IMG/VR virus record: IMGVR_UViG_3300012986_000064
Coordinates: 1-63,449 of that record
Source: a virus
Reading direction: 5' to 3' (one strand)
Length of the DNA: 63,449 nt
Numbering within the stretch: position 1 is the stretch's first letter; every line of letters starts with the position of its first letter. The translations under genes and the position numbers were made by a program. The notes below the pieces were generated by a model. It saw only the letters and a program-made list of their open reading frames with translations, was not told where the DNA came from and did no database searches. Below are positions 25,751 to 32,968 of this stretch, piece after piece.

Positions 25751-26848
25751 CTAATGTAGTCCCCCTGTATTAGCTGAGTGTTTGGGTAACATATCTGGCT
25801 TCTTAATGGGAATAGGGCAGCAGACTGCGTGTCCCTGTGTTATCCAATGATTGAGGGCATACTCCATTACACACGGATTGAACTCCGGCTGGCATACACT
25901 CGACAACTCCCGGCCGATTTTGGTTAGTACTACCACACCTGCCTCAATGACAGGGTAATCTCCTGCCTCTTTGGATTCAATTTCGACCTTTTCGCCATTA
26001 TAGGACAAGACAAGAGTCTGCGCGCCATAGGTATACCCTCCAAGGGCGGGTGAAAACTCAATTAGGCCAATATCGTGCAGGTGCTGTAGGTCGCTATACC
26101 CTAGAACATCTACTGAGTAACCTTCTGGGTCTGTGCCAAAAAGAATGATATCAGCTTGACCAGATGGTAACACCCAAAGGAATGCACACAACTTCCGAAA
26201 ACTTAAGGCCTCCTCATTGGTCAGGGTTGCCAAAAAGTCAACGGTTCGGGCCGAGAAGCTACCCGGTTGCTTGATTTCACCAGCGAGGATTTTCCCAAAA
26301 ATCAACTGCATTTCTTCGCTGGAAATATCCTGGGCCGTCCGGAAGTATCGGGTAGCCCAGTCCGGGTCAACTGGCTTATCGGACACGTCCGGCTCATCCA
26401 GCAGCTCGGCTGCAGCGTGAACCACGGCACTGTCCCGATTAAGTTGTTGGAGCATATTCTCGTAAGCTATGCGAAGCTGGCTCCGACGGTGTAAATCCTG
26501 CACTTCCTGCGGCATTCCCTTAAGCTCCGCTTGTACACCTGCATCCGTAATCGTGAGGCTTTCTAAATGGAGGCCACTGCGAGCCAGCTCGGTAATAATA
26601 CGCGCCTTCTCTTGAGCTACCCGCGTGTGTGCCGCGCCAGTCACCTGGATGCGATAGGCTTCATTATCCGCATTGGTCTTTGCAAGCCACTTTGCGCCAA
26701 TAAGGCGACCAACTGCGTCGGCTAAACGTCCACCGCCTGCTTGCACCAGTCCAGCCAACTTCTCAATTCCTTTGCCTCCACCCAAAAGGTCAGAAACGTT
26801 GAGACTAAATAATGCTTTGTCCCCTGATTTAGTGTTCTCCTCTGCCAT
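25751..26848 (-). CDS. DUF2806 family protein
   Basis: 365 residues. The central part (about 160-215) carries the DUF2806 signature D-P-D-W-A-x-R-Y-F ... S-S-E-E-M-Q-L-I-F-G-K-I-L-A-G-E-I, followed by a phenylalanine-rich helical and beta C-terminus. The N-terminus is Gly-rich and helical with no membrane span. DUF2806 proteins often travel with defence and mobile genes; their biochemical role is unknown. The helix S-S-E-E-M-x-x-x-F-G-K-I-L-A resembles E-E-D-E-F-L-Q-K-T-W-A-N-L-L-A of the neighbouring Abi-alpha protein. It is bounded by terminators on both sides, so it is probably an independent cassette. Confidence 0.65.
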   Translation of the reverse strand: MAEENTKSGDKALFSLNVSDLLGGGKGIEKLAGLVQAGGGRLADAVGRLIGAKWLAKTNADNEAYRIQVTGAAHTRVAQEKARIITELARSGLHLESLTITDAGVQAELKGMPQEVQDLHRRSQLRIAYENMLQQLNRDSAVVHAAAELLDEPDVSDKPVDPDWATRYFRTAQDISSEEMQLIFGKILAGEIKQPGSFSARTVDFLATLTNEEALSFRKLCAFLWVLPSGQADIILFGTDPEGYSVDVLGYSDLQHLHDIGLIEFSPALGGYTYGAQTLVLSYNGEKVEIESKEAGDYPVIEAGVVVLTKIGRELSSVCQPEFNPCVMEYALNHWITQGHAVCCPIPIKKPDMLPKHSANTGGLH

Positions 26849-26885
26849 TGCACTTAACTCTGCGTGTTAAGCTGCCAAGCTACAC

Positions 26886-26915
26886 AAAAAAGCCCCGGCT
26901 TGTGGGGCCGGGGCT
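26886..26915 (-). terminator. intrinsic terminator, repeated family
   Basis: Stem AGCCCCGG / CCGGGGCT with a CTTGTGGGG loop; T-run on the minus strand. It lies just upstream of the DUF2806 gene and ends the transcript of the membrane protein gene at 26923. Confidence 0.85.
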
Positions 26916-26922
26916 GTATACT

Positions 26923-27954
26923 TTATTTGGTTAACATCTCCCATAGAAAAATGAGTCCAGCCCTCATAAAGGGCACTAGAAAACCCCCAATCAAAAGTGT
27001 AAATACTAAAAATTTAAATACATCGGCAGTAGACAAGGCTCGCCTTTTAGACGTTCCTATTGCGACAGCTGAACTAGGTGTGAGTAACGGCAAGTAAGTA
27101 TATGCAAGGTAGAAAGCACCCAGCCCTAAAGAAAATACGATTACGACGCTAGCAAGCATCTCAACGAAGTGGCTAGGTTTGGGTGACAGCTGCCAGTTAA
27201 AGTAGTAACTAAGCTTATCTTCAATCCTCACTGCTGCATTGATGCGCTTTAGTACTTTTAAAGCTTCTTTTTCATTGGTAATATCCACATATTTATCAAC
27301 TTTTTTAAATCCCCATATCAGTAATGCGATTGTAGTTAGTGCGCCAATAGTTTGTACAAACCATTCTTTCTGAAATATCCATAGTGGACGCATGATACCA
27401 CCATGAGCAGTCGTTTTTGCCATAGGTACTAAATCATCAAATAATTGGTCAACCCAGCGTTGATCAGAACCTGATACTATAATTTCTATCTTAGCTTTAA
27501 GAAAGTGATTGCGCTCATCGCGTCCGGTTTTAAAACGCTTTTCTGTTATAAATAACAGTTCAACATGCCCAGAAACAGCTTCTCCATTGCTGTCTATGGC
27601 AAATTTGCTCCATGTTATCTTAATGCTCAACGGGTCCTGACGCTTCCCTGCCCTATCAAGGAAGTGTTCAAAGCTATCAAATCGTTGAGTTGATAAGTCC
27701 TCAAAGCGAACTGCCCCTACGAAATCAATGCTTTCAGTTATACTTATAGTGTCCAACTGCTTATTAATCTCCTTATTAAACTCTTCTAATTGGTTGTCAG
27801 TTATAAAAAAAGGAAAGTATAAAAGCTGCTCGCGCTTATAACGCCGTAAATCATCCGCAGCCAAGCGGTTCATAAATTTAAACAGCCTAGTAGCTTTTGT
27901 ATCCTCTAGCGGGAGTGCCATCACTTTAGTATTAGGGTCGCTTTCGTTTTGCAT
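26923..27954 (-). CDS. unknown membrane protein in the accessory island
   Basis: 343 residues. The N-terminal 190 residues are soluble and mixed alpha/beta, with strands at 130-165. Three membrane segments follow (about 198-215, 263-286 and 312-334), with a charged helix between the first two. No catalytic motif is recognised. A soluble sensor-like part joined to several membrane helices is typical of membrane-damaging defence effectors, and the gene sits between other defence-type genes with its own terminator (26886). AT-rich. Function is inference from context. Confidence 0.55.
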   Translation of the reverse strand: MQNESDPNTKVMALPLEDTKATRLFKFMNRLAADDLRRYKREQLLYFPFFITDNQLEEFNKEINKQLDTISITESIDFVGAVRFEDLSTQRFDSFEHFLDRAGKRQDPLSIKITWSKFAIDSNGEAVSGHVELLFITEKRFKTGRDERNHFLKAKIEIIVSGSDQRWVDQLFDDLVPMAKTTAHGGIMRPLWIFQKEWFVQTIGALTTIALLIWGFKKVDKYVDITNEKEALKVLKRINAAVRIEDKLSYYFNWQLSPKPSHFVEMLASVVIVFSLGLGAFYLAYTYLPLLTPSSAVAIGTSKRRALSTADVFKFLVFTLLIGGFLVPFMRAGLIFLWEMLTK

Positions 27955-28050
27955 AAGGGGTAGGTCTTTGTAAGGTTAAGTAATGCCCATCTTTTGGGCT
28001 GCCTATTTGATGTTGAGGCGGTAGGTCAAGAACAAGGTAATGCTAAGCGA

Positions 28051-28080
28051 CGAAAAAGCCCCAGCTTGTGGAGCTGAGGC
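28051..28080 (-). terminator. intrinsic terminator, repeated family
   Basis: GCCCCAGCT / AGCTGAGGC (one mismatch) around TGTGG, with TTTTT on the minus strand. It ends the TIGR02391 gene transcript. Confidence 0.75.
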
Positions 28081-28095
28081 CAATGAATGGCGCCC

Positions 28096-28902
28096 TTAAC
28101 GAGTAGGTGGAACAGTAGGGGGCCCCAGCCCTTCCAACTGATAGAACAAGGCACTAAGGAACGAGAGCCACTCTAGCGCCCGGTTCACCTCCTCTAGTTC
28201 CGTTAAATTGTGGGCGTAATGGTTGCGCAGAGCCTGCACCGAGCCTTGAAACAGATTCATAAACCCCATTTGTTCGTTTGGGTCGTGCGACAATAGTAGG
28301 AGCGGGTTCTTGGGGGAAAAAGCTGTTGTCATCAAGGTAGTTCCCGTGGTGGTGGGGAGGCCCGCTCGAACCTGCACGGCTTTGTCCAACGCAATACATA
28401 CGTCGAGTATGGCCTGCCGATAGTGACCGTTAGCGAATAGCGGGCCGGCCACCTTATGTACGACCGGGTGTAGATGGGCCAGCGATTGAAAATCGACGGT
28501 TTCTAATTCTGAAGTGTTGGCAAGGGGGTTTGATTGGTTGGATTCTTCAGCAGGTTCTTCTTCCTCAAATAGTATCTGCGTTTTTAGCAGCTGGAGCCAC
28601 TGTTCAAAAATATGCAGAACCGCCCGCCAGTCATCAATCGGTCCATGAATAGTCTGCTCCTTTGTAGCCAGGATTAATTTCCCTGCCTTAGGCGTAGAGT
28701 AGGTATAAAGCCGCATTTCCTTCCCCGTGTTGGCGCCACTGAAGACAACCTCTTTGGCTTCCACCAAAAAATAGAAGTCGCTCGCTTCATGAACTACCCT
28801 AATGGAGTTTTTTGTGGGCTCAACAATCTTAAACTCGCTCCATCTCAATCCCAAGCCCTTAACGGTATTGAGTAGAGAGTTTTTTTGATTTTGAAGAAAC
28901 AT
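28096..28902 (-). CDS. TIGR02391 family protein with HEPN RNase-type motif
   Basis: 268 residues. The C-terminal half (about 143-260) matches TIGR02391 (Ymh-like): L-H-P-V-V ... L-F-A-N-G-H-Y-R-Q-A-I-L-D, then T-G-T-T-L-M and A-F-S-P-K-N-P. The motif R226-N-H-Y-A-H231 is the R-x4-H signature of HEPN ribonucleases, so RNA cleavage as a toxin or defence effector is likely. The N-terminal 120 residues are a beta-rich domain that may sense or bind a partner. Two small genes upstream (28976 and 29402) could be co-transcribed. Confidence 0.75.
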   Translation of the reverse strand: MFLQNQKNSLLNTVKGLGLRWSEFKIVEPTKNSIRVVHEASDFYFLVEAKEVVFSGANTGKEMRLYTYSTPKAGKLILATKEQTIHGPIDDWRAVLHIFEQWLQLLKTQILFEEEEPAEESNQSNPLANTSELETVDFQSLAHLHPVVHKVAGPLFANGHYRQAILDVCIALDKAVQVRAGLPTTTGTTLMTTAFSPKNPLLLLSHDPNEQMGFMNLFQGSVQALRNHYAHNLTELEEVNRALEWLSFLSALFYQLEGLGPPTVPPTR

Positions 28903-28975
28903 GGTAGGTATTACTTGGTCGGCACCTCAATACCCAGACGGAAGGCTTCATTGAGGGCTGGCCAATGAAGATAAT

Positions 28976-29398
28976 CTAAGAGGGCTTTTTGTTAAACCAT
29001 CCGCGCGCATAGGGGTGCAGGATAGGCGCTAAACTGCTGCCGGCAACCAAGGCAATGCCAGCGTACATCATAAGGTAATAAAGCCCTGTGTTCTTGTCTG
29101 GGATTGTCTGCCCTGTAATGAAGTTGGTGGCAATACCGATTAGTAACGAGCCAATTAGGCTACCTAAGGCCGAGAAAGCCGCTGTAAAAGGCGAGGTTTT
29201 GAGGTATTCTAGCTGAGCCGTCAGGTCATTGATAATAGCATCCTTCTCCTTAACCTTTTTTGCTTCCAGATTGTGAGAGTTTATAAGTTGACGGATTGCG
29301 ACATCGTTATTTTTTAATTCATCTGCAGCAATCTGAGATACGCCACCGCCTTCATAGATGAGCGAGGTATCCGGGTTTGGTATAACAACGGAGCCCAT
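28976..29398 (-). CDS. coiled-coil protein with two membrane segments
   Basis: 140 residues: a polar N-terminus, a coiled coil (about 25-70), two membrane segments (about 75-95 and 105-125) and a short basic end. It begins 3 bases after the gene at 29402 and ends 73 bases before the HEPN gene. The small size and topology resemble two-pass effectors of anti-phage systems. No family recognised. The gap that follows contains a weak coding remnant ending R-L-G-I-E. Confidence 0.5.
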   Translation of the reverse strand: MGSVVIPNPDTSLIYEGGGVSQIAADELKNNDVAIRQLINSHNLEAKKVKEKDAIINDLTAQLEYLKTSPFTAAFSALGSLIGSLLIGIATNFITGQTIPDKNTGLYYLMMYAGIALVAGSSLAPILHPYARGWFNKKPS

Positions 29399-29401
29399 AA
29401 C

Positions 29402-29761
29402 TTATTGCGATACAGTTTTTTTATACCAAGTGTAGTGCAGGGTTTTGCTAATGCTTTCTATATGATACACCCTATAACTGAAGTATAAGCCAATTTTTCG
29501 CGTTACATCAAGCCAACCCGTTAATAAGGGGTCATGATTGCCGACCCCCATTGGATTATTAAAGTTAAAAAACTTAATAATCAGCGTCTTTTCTCCTTCA
29601 GGTTCGGCCTCCAATCGATATGCATTGGTTTTGTCATCATTGAAAAAGACCAACTTGAATATTAAATCTTGTACCCTAAAGACGATTGGCTTATCGTCTA
29701 TTCCGATAACAGTACCGCTACCAAGTACTTCATATTCGCTTATATTAACTTGAATGTTCAT
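29402..29761 (-). CDS. small beta-rich protein, unknown
   Basis: 119 residues, mostly beta, no membrane segment. A phrase F-x-N-F-N-N-P-M-G-V-G-N lies near the middle (about 67-78), which recalls the DUF6864 family, but I am not sure of this. It is separated from the membrane protein gene by 3 bases, so the two are very likely a pair. It could be the sensor or antitoxin-like partner of a membrane effector (inference). Confidence 0.5.
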   Translation of the reverse strand: MNIQVNISEYEVLGSGTVIGIDDKPIVFRVQDLIFKLVFFNDDKTNAYRLEAEPEGEKTLIIKFFNFNNPMGVGNHDPLLTGWLDVTRKIGLYFSYRVYHIESISKTLHYTWYKKTVSQ

Positions 29762-29823
29762 AGTTAGACAAAAACATTAAATTGGATGACGGTCTTTTTT
29801 GTAAACACTCTGGGCTGACTATT

Positions 29824-29878
29824 CTATGCCAAGGCGGCGGGCCTCGTCCTTAATCAGTAGTCTTACCAACATAGACAT
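29824..29878 (-). pseudogene. 3' end of a ribbon-helix-helix gene (remnant)
   Basis: The stretch codes for L-V-R-L-L-I-K-D-E-A-R-R-L-G-I-E and a stop, identical in protein sequence to the end of the gene at 20798-20965. It could be read from an ATG as a 19-residue mini-frame. The rest of the gene is missing. It lies at a junction between two accessory genes. Confidence 0.75.
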
Positions 29879-29904
29879 TATAGTTTGCGAGGGCTGAGTT
29901 GGCC

Positions 29905-30621
29905 TTATTGCAACAGGTCAGTTGCAGAGGGTAGATGCAAAGCACCCTTTACAATTTGAGAAATAATCTCCTTTTGAATAATTGGGTATACTTCTTTAAT
30001 CCATTTCAAGCTCCCCTTCTGGATTTTGGCAAAAAGCTTTGATAACTTGCTAAAGGTTTCTCTTTTTGTGGAAGTGGTAATGCTATCCTTAATCTGCTCA
30101 GCTTCCTGTATTAAAGCCGTAATGCTTTCTTGATTGGCCTCGTCCCTTTTTGCCTCAAGCTGATAGATGACTTTAGTTATTGCTTCATCTAAAAGTAACT
30201 GCTGTTCAAGTGAAAAACTGTTCACAGTTGCATCCGCGTCGGCACTTTCAAACTTGGCATCAAAGTCTTCTTCGTACTTCTTCAGGATAGGGTCATCAAA
30301 TATTGTATTAATAGACCTATATTCATCAACTAACCCCAACCATTGAGTTAAGACTTTGCCAAATGATTCCACCTTCATTGTTACAACAAGCCGGTTAATA
30401 TCTACTTCACTTGCTGGTATGTACGCAGCTAGTAGGTGAAGTGCGCCATCTCTTACCTCTGCTTTATTAAGACTGAAGCTGAATCTAGAACCTTCGTCAT
30501 TATCCCATATAGTGAATAGTCCCTCATCTTTGCTTGTGTCGATAACATAGTGTCCAGACCTAAGTCTTTCATTAAACGGCTCAAGCGCCTTTAATAATGC
30601 GAGCGGAATTTCCTTTTTCAT
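29905..30621 (-). CDS. unknown soluble protein in the accessory island
   Basis: 238 residues from the MKKEIPLALL methionine; 12 upstream codons are also open. The N-terminal 110 residues are mixed alpha/beta, with an acidic stretch near 118-140 and a helical C-terminal part (about 145-235). No catalytic motif or membrane segment is visible. It has its own leftward unit, downstream of the terminator at 30723 and ending beside the ribbon-helix-helix remnant. AT-rich, as the rest of the island. A defence or toxin role is suggested only by the company it keeps. Confidence 0.5.
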   Translation of the reverse strand: MKKEIPLALLKALEPFNERLRSGHYVIDTSKDEGLFTIWDNDEGSRFSFSLNKAEVRDGALHLLAAYIPASEVDINRLVVTMKVESFGKVLTQWLGLVDEYRSINTIFDDPILKKYEEDFDAKFESADADATVNSFSLEQQLLLDEAITKVIYQLEAKRDEANQESITALIQEAEQIKDSITTSTKRETFSKLSKLFAKIQKGSLKWIKEVYPIIQKEIISQIVKGALHLPSATDLLQ

Positions 30622-30722
30622 GTTGACTGCTATGGTTGATAAGTGGGAGCTTGACATGCCGTTGTATGTGAAGCTAGCATATGCTTAGCTAACGCGCTTT
30701 GGCAAGGTGCTGCCAATCTACG

Positions 30723-30755
30723 AAAAAGCCCCAGCTTGTGGGGCCAGGGCTTTTT
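30723..30755. terminator. bidirectional terminator, repeated family
   Basis: AAAAAGCCC and GGGCTTTTT pair around a GC-rich loop. It ends the toxin-antitoxin-like transcript on the minus strand. The text CTACGAAAAAGCCCCAGCTT matches other members. Confidence 0.85.
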
Positions 30756-30765
30756 GTACATCTTA

Positions 30766-31209
30766 TTAAACGGTTATTTTAAGTTCGGGCTCTCCCTTTT
30801 TCTTTTTCGTAAAAACGAGCTTTTGCTTCTTAGCATCCGGAGCCACTTTGTAAAGCCCTTCGTCCATTGTAATGGCATCAATGACTTTGTTCAAAAACTC
30901 GGTTCTGGCCTCCCTGGTAATGTTCTCGCTCCCTTCAGGCCCGGTTTTAGGGTGAACATACATCAGGTACAAGCAATTCTCCTTGATTATGGCAAGGAAA
31001 TAAACCCTGTATCCACCGCTGCCCTTAATGCGCTTTTTTACATAAGGCATGGTTTCCGAAGCGTTCAGTAGCGTACCGTTTCGTGCTTCAGCAATCGTCT
31101 TGCCATGAAAATGCTTCAAAACTTCAGCTTCTAGCGAAGCATACGACTTGTACTTGCTTAGCTTCTCAATCTCAACCTTAAAATCATCTAGGCAATACAA
31201 GTCTAGCAT
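30766..31209 (-). CDS. RelE/HigB-like toxin candidate
   Basis: 147 residues. The central pattern K-K-R-I-K-G-S-G-G-Y-R-V-Y-F-L-A-I (about 58-74), followed by V-H-P-K-T-G and E-F-L-N-K-V-I, resembles the strand-helix layout of RelE-superfamily mRNA interferases, with a basic C-terminal tail. It overlaps the upstream partner gene by 7 bases, as toxin and antitoxin genes commonly do. It is larger than most RelE toxins. Cleavage of ribosome-bound mRNA is the expected activity if the assignment holds. Confidence 0.55.
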   Translation of the reverse strand: MLDLYCLDDFKVEIEKLSKYKSYASLEAEVLKHFHGKTIAEARNGTLLNASETMPYVKKRIKGSGGYRVYFLAIIKENCLYLMYVHPKTGPEGSENITREARTEFLNKVIDAITMDEGLYKVAPDAKKQKLVFTKKKKGEPELKITV

Positions 31210-31691
31210 AGGCTTTCCAGTCTTTTGTTGGCATTCTGGAAATCCTCGTCTTGCGGCAAGACAAATACGACATCGTGTAGGTCAGCTGCAAGCTCTTTGA
31301 AATCATCAATTGTTGATTTGAATTCGGTGAGTTCTGCTTTCCCTATTTTATGTGTAGCAAAATAACGGCTGACAAGAACGTAGTTTTTCACCAGTAGGCT
31401 GTGCAAACTGTGCATCAGGCCGACGATTTTCCGCATATCCGCCAAAAACTCTTCAGTGGGGTTTGACAATGACCACGTAAAGGCTTCCAGCTTCGGCATA
31501 ATATCCTCTAAATCATTTATCGTTTCTCTCATATATTCTTTCCTATACAAGATGCCATCAAGGAAGTCATTAACCTTCTTCTCCAGCTCGGCAGCTTTTG
31601 AAGTTTCCCTGACAGTGACTTTTTCGAACGCTCCAAAAATTGATTGGAGTTGCTCTTTCTGTCCTGTCCGGTCGATAACGAGTTCGCTCAT
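31203..31691 (-). CDS. antitoxin-like partner of the RelE-type gene
   Basis: 162 residues, almost all helical, acidic, without a DNA-binding motif that I can name. It precedes the RelE-like gene and overlaps it by 7 bases. A consensus promoter (31764-31793) drives the pair. Antitoxins of RelE toxins are usually shorter (70-100 residues) and carry a ribbon-helix-helix or HTH domain, so this would be an atypical antitoxin or a separate regulatory protein. Confidence 0.5.
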   Translation of the reverse strand: MSELVIDRTGQKEQLQSIFGAFEKVTVRETSKAAELEKKVNDFLDGILYRKEYMRETINDLEDIMPKLEAFTWSLSNPTEEFLADMRKIVGLMHSLHSLLVKNYVLVSRYFATHKIGKAELTEFKSTIDDFKELAADLHDVVFVLPQDEDFQNANKRLESLC

Positions 31692-31763
31692 AATACAGTC
31701 GTTGCAATGCCCAAAAGTGGGCTAAAGATAGTTTTTTGTGACCGAGTTGAATCGGGTCCCCTA

Positions 31764-31793
31764 CAAATGTAACGGCTCAACGCATTCCCCAAA
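31764..31793 (-). promoter_or_regulatory. consensus Bacteroidota promoter of the toxin-type pair
   Basis: On the minus strand TTTG (31793-31790), an 18-base spacer and TACATTTG (31771-31764) match the -33/-7 consensus exactly. The start of transcription should lie near 31757, giving a leader of about 65 bases. Confidence 0.75.
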
Positions 31794-31845
31794 CTATTTG
31801 TTCGAACATCTTAGACCATTGGAGAGGTCCAAGTGCTAGGGCTGG

Positions 31846-31881
31846 CTACTCGATGCCTAAGCGGCGGGCTTCGTCCTTAAT
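31846..31881 (-). pseudogene. second 3' end remnant of the ribbon-helix-helix gene
   Basis: Codes for I-K-D-E-A-R-R-L-G-I-E and a TAG. It follows the stop of the phage gene at 31883 by one base and marks the right edge of the accessory island. The 190-base gap 31692-31882 otherwise holds the promoter above and an imperfect hairpin (CTTAGACC / GGTCCAAG at about 31810-31832). Confidence 0.75.
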
Positions 31882-31882
31882 A

Positions 31883-32158
31883 CTACTCTGCTGGCCATCT
31901 GCTGTAGAACGCACGACAAACAGCAGCCGCAGGAAATGCAGCCAGTATATGCCACGCCGATATTTCGGATACGGCCATATAAGCCGCAACTTGAAACAGG
32001 CTGAGATAGAAGCCCGCGCAGAAGTCGCAGCGCTTCATCAGCCACGCGGGGCGCCGGACCTCCCAGGCCTGGAGCCAGCCCCACTTCGCAAAGCAGAGCA
32101 GCAGGGTAGCCGACGTGAGGCCGGCGAGCAGGGCGAGGGTTAGTAGTTGGGTGAGCAT
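31883..32158 (-). CDS. small membrane protein with Cys motif (DUF1360-like)
   Basis: 91 residues from MLTQLLTLAL; upstream codons overlap a + strand gene. Two or three membrane segments (about 2-22, 45-65 and 66-80) enclose the motif R-C-D-F-C-A-G-F-Y-L-S near 45-55, similar to C-x-x-C-x-G-F segments of DUF1360-type phage membrane proteins. It is the last backbone gene before the island, next to the tail-completion genes. Role unknown. Confidence 0.6.
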   Translation of the reverse strand: MLTQLLTLALLAGLTSATLLLCFAKWGWLQAWEVRRPAWLMKRCDFCAGFYLSLFQVAAYMAVSEISAWHILAAFPAAAVCRAFYSRWPAE

Positions 32159-32176
32159 AGTCGTGTAAATTGGGCT

Positions 32177-32404
32177 ATGGGAAAAGAACGCCAGGCCGGA
32201 ATTGCGGGGGAAAACATCACAATCAGGATGATTCCCGAGTTTGAGTTGAGCGCGGAAGTGGACCGCCAAACCGCAGCTTGGGGGGCGTTAGATGACTTAG
32301 ACAAAGGCCTGAGTCCTGACGACGTGTACACGATTTACGGGCTTAGCGTCGCAGATATTGAGCCTTACCGGGCTACTTGGCCCAGCAGGCGCCCTTTAGC
32401 ATAG
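32177..32404 (+). CDS. small acidic protein on the opposite strand
   Basis: 75 residues from MGKERQAGIAGE; an ATG ten codons upstream is also in frame. The C-terminal part contains G-L-S-P-D-D-V-Y-T-I-Y-G-L-S-V-A-D-I, a helix-turn-helix-like spacing. It is the only rightward gene between 22.8 and 60 kb and overlaps the end of the tail-completion gene by 9 bases. No consensus promoter is seen, only a weak TAAATTGG before it. It could be a cargo regulator expressed in the lysogen. Confidence 0.5.
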   Translation: MGKERQAGIAGENITIRMIPEFELSAEVDRQTAAWGALDDLDKGLSPDDVYTIYGLSVADIEPYRATWPSRRPLA

Positions 32405-32968
32405 CATGTTCAGCACGTGCAGCTCCAGCTGAATCCGAAAGCCGCAGAAGGGATGCCGTAAAAACTGCTCATCAACGGTGTCGACGCTGAAGCCGCGATA
32501 CACCTCTTCAGCGCTGGTAAATACCCGCTTGATAAGGACCCCGCCTTCCTGGTTGAGCACCCGCAGCACATCCTGCAGCAGCTCCGCTTCGAAGCGGTAC
32601 GGCTTGGTAGGGTCTATCTTTTTCAGGTTGCACCAGAATATCAGGTCGCAGTCCATGCGCAGGCCCACGCTGGGCCCGGGCTCATCGGCTAGGTTGGTGG
32701 CCGGGTCGCGCGGGTAGAAAAACGACTGGGCGGCCACGTTGTCGTTGGGCAGCACGTCGCGGTACTCGCCGTTGCCGTGGTACACCTCCGGGAAGGTGAT
32801 GAGCTTATTGCCTTGCTTCTTGCCGCCGCGGGTGGCGCGGCCGTAGCTCACCGCCAGCCAGGACAGTTCGGCGGCCAGGGCCAACTGCAGGCGCTGAATC
32901 TCGGCGTCAAAGCCCACCGGTGCGGGCAGGGTGGGAGCGAAGGGGGCGGTGTAGGAAACGGCAGCCAT
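32396..32968 (-). CDS. tail completion / minor tail protein candidate
   Basis: 190 residues, mixed alpha/beta, no membrane segment. The order, last of four overlapping genes after the head-tail connector block, fits the tail terminator of siphoviruses. The start and stop overlap neighbours by one base (with 32968-33303), showing translational coupling. The family is not recognisable by eye; the name rests on order and size. Confidence 0.5.
   Translation of the reverse strand: MAAVSYTAPFAPTLPAPVGFDAEIQRLQLALAAELSWLAVSYGRATRGGKKQGNKLITFPEVYHGNGEYRDVLPNDNVAAQSFFYPRDPATNLADEPGPSVGLRMDCDLIFWCNLKKIDPTKPYRFEAELLQDVLRVLNQEGGVLIKRVFTSAEEVYRGFSVDTVDEQFLRHPFCGFRIQLELHVLNMLC

Noticed and set aside
18981-30755. 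Repeated hairpins as a CRISPR array
   Set aside because: Units are kilobases apart, each follows a gene and carries a T-run; no regular spacers exist. No CRISPR array was seen anywhere in the window.
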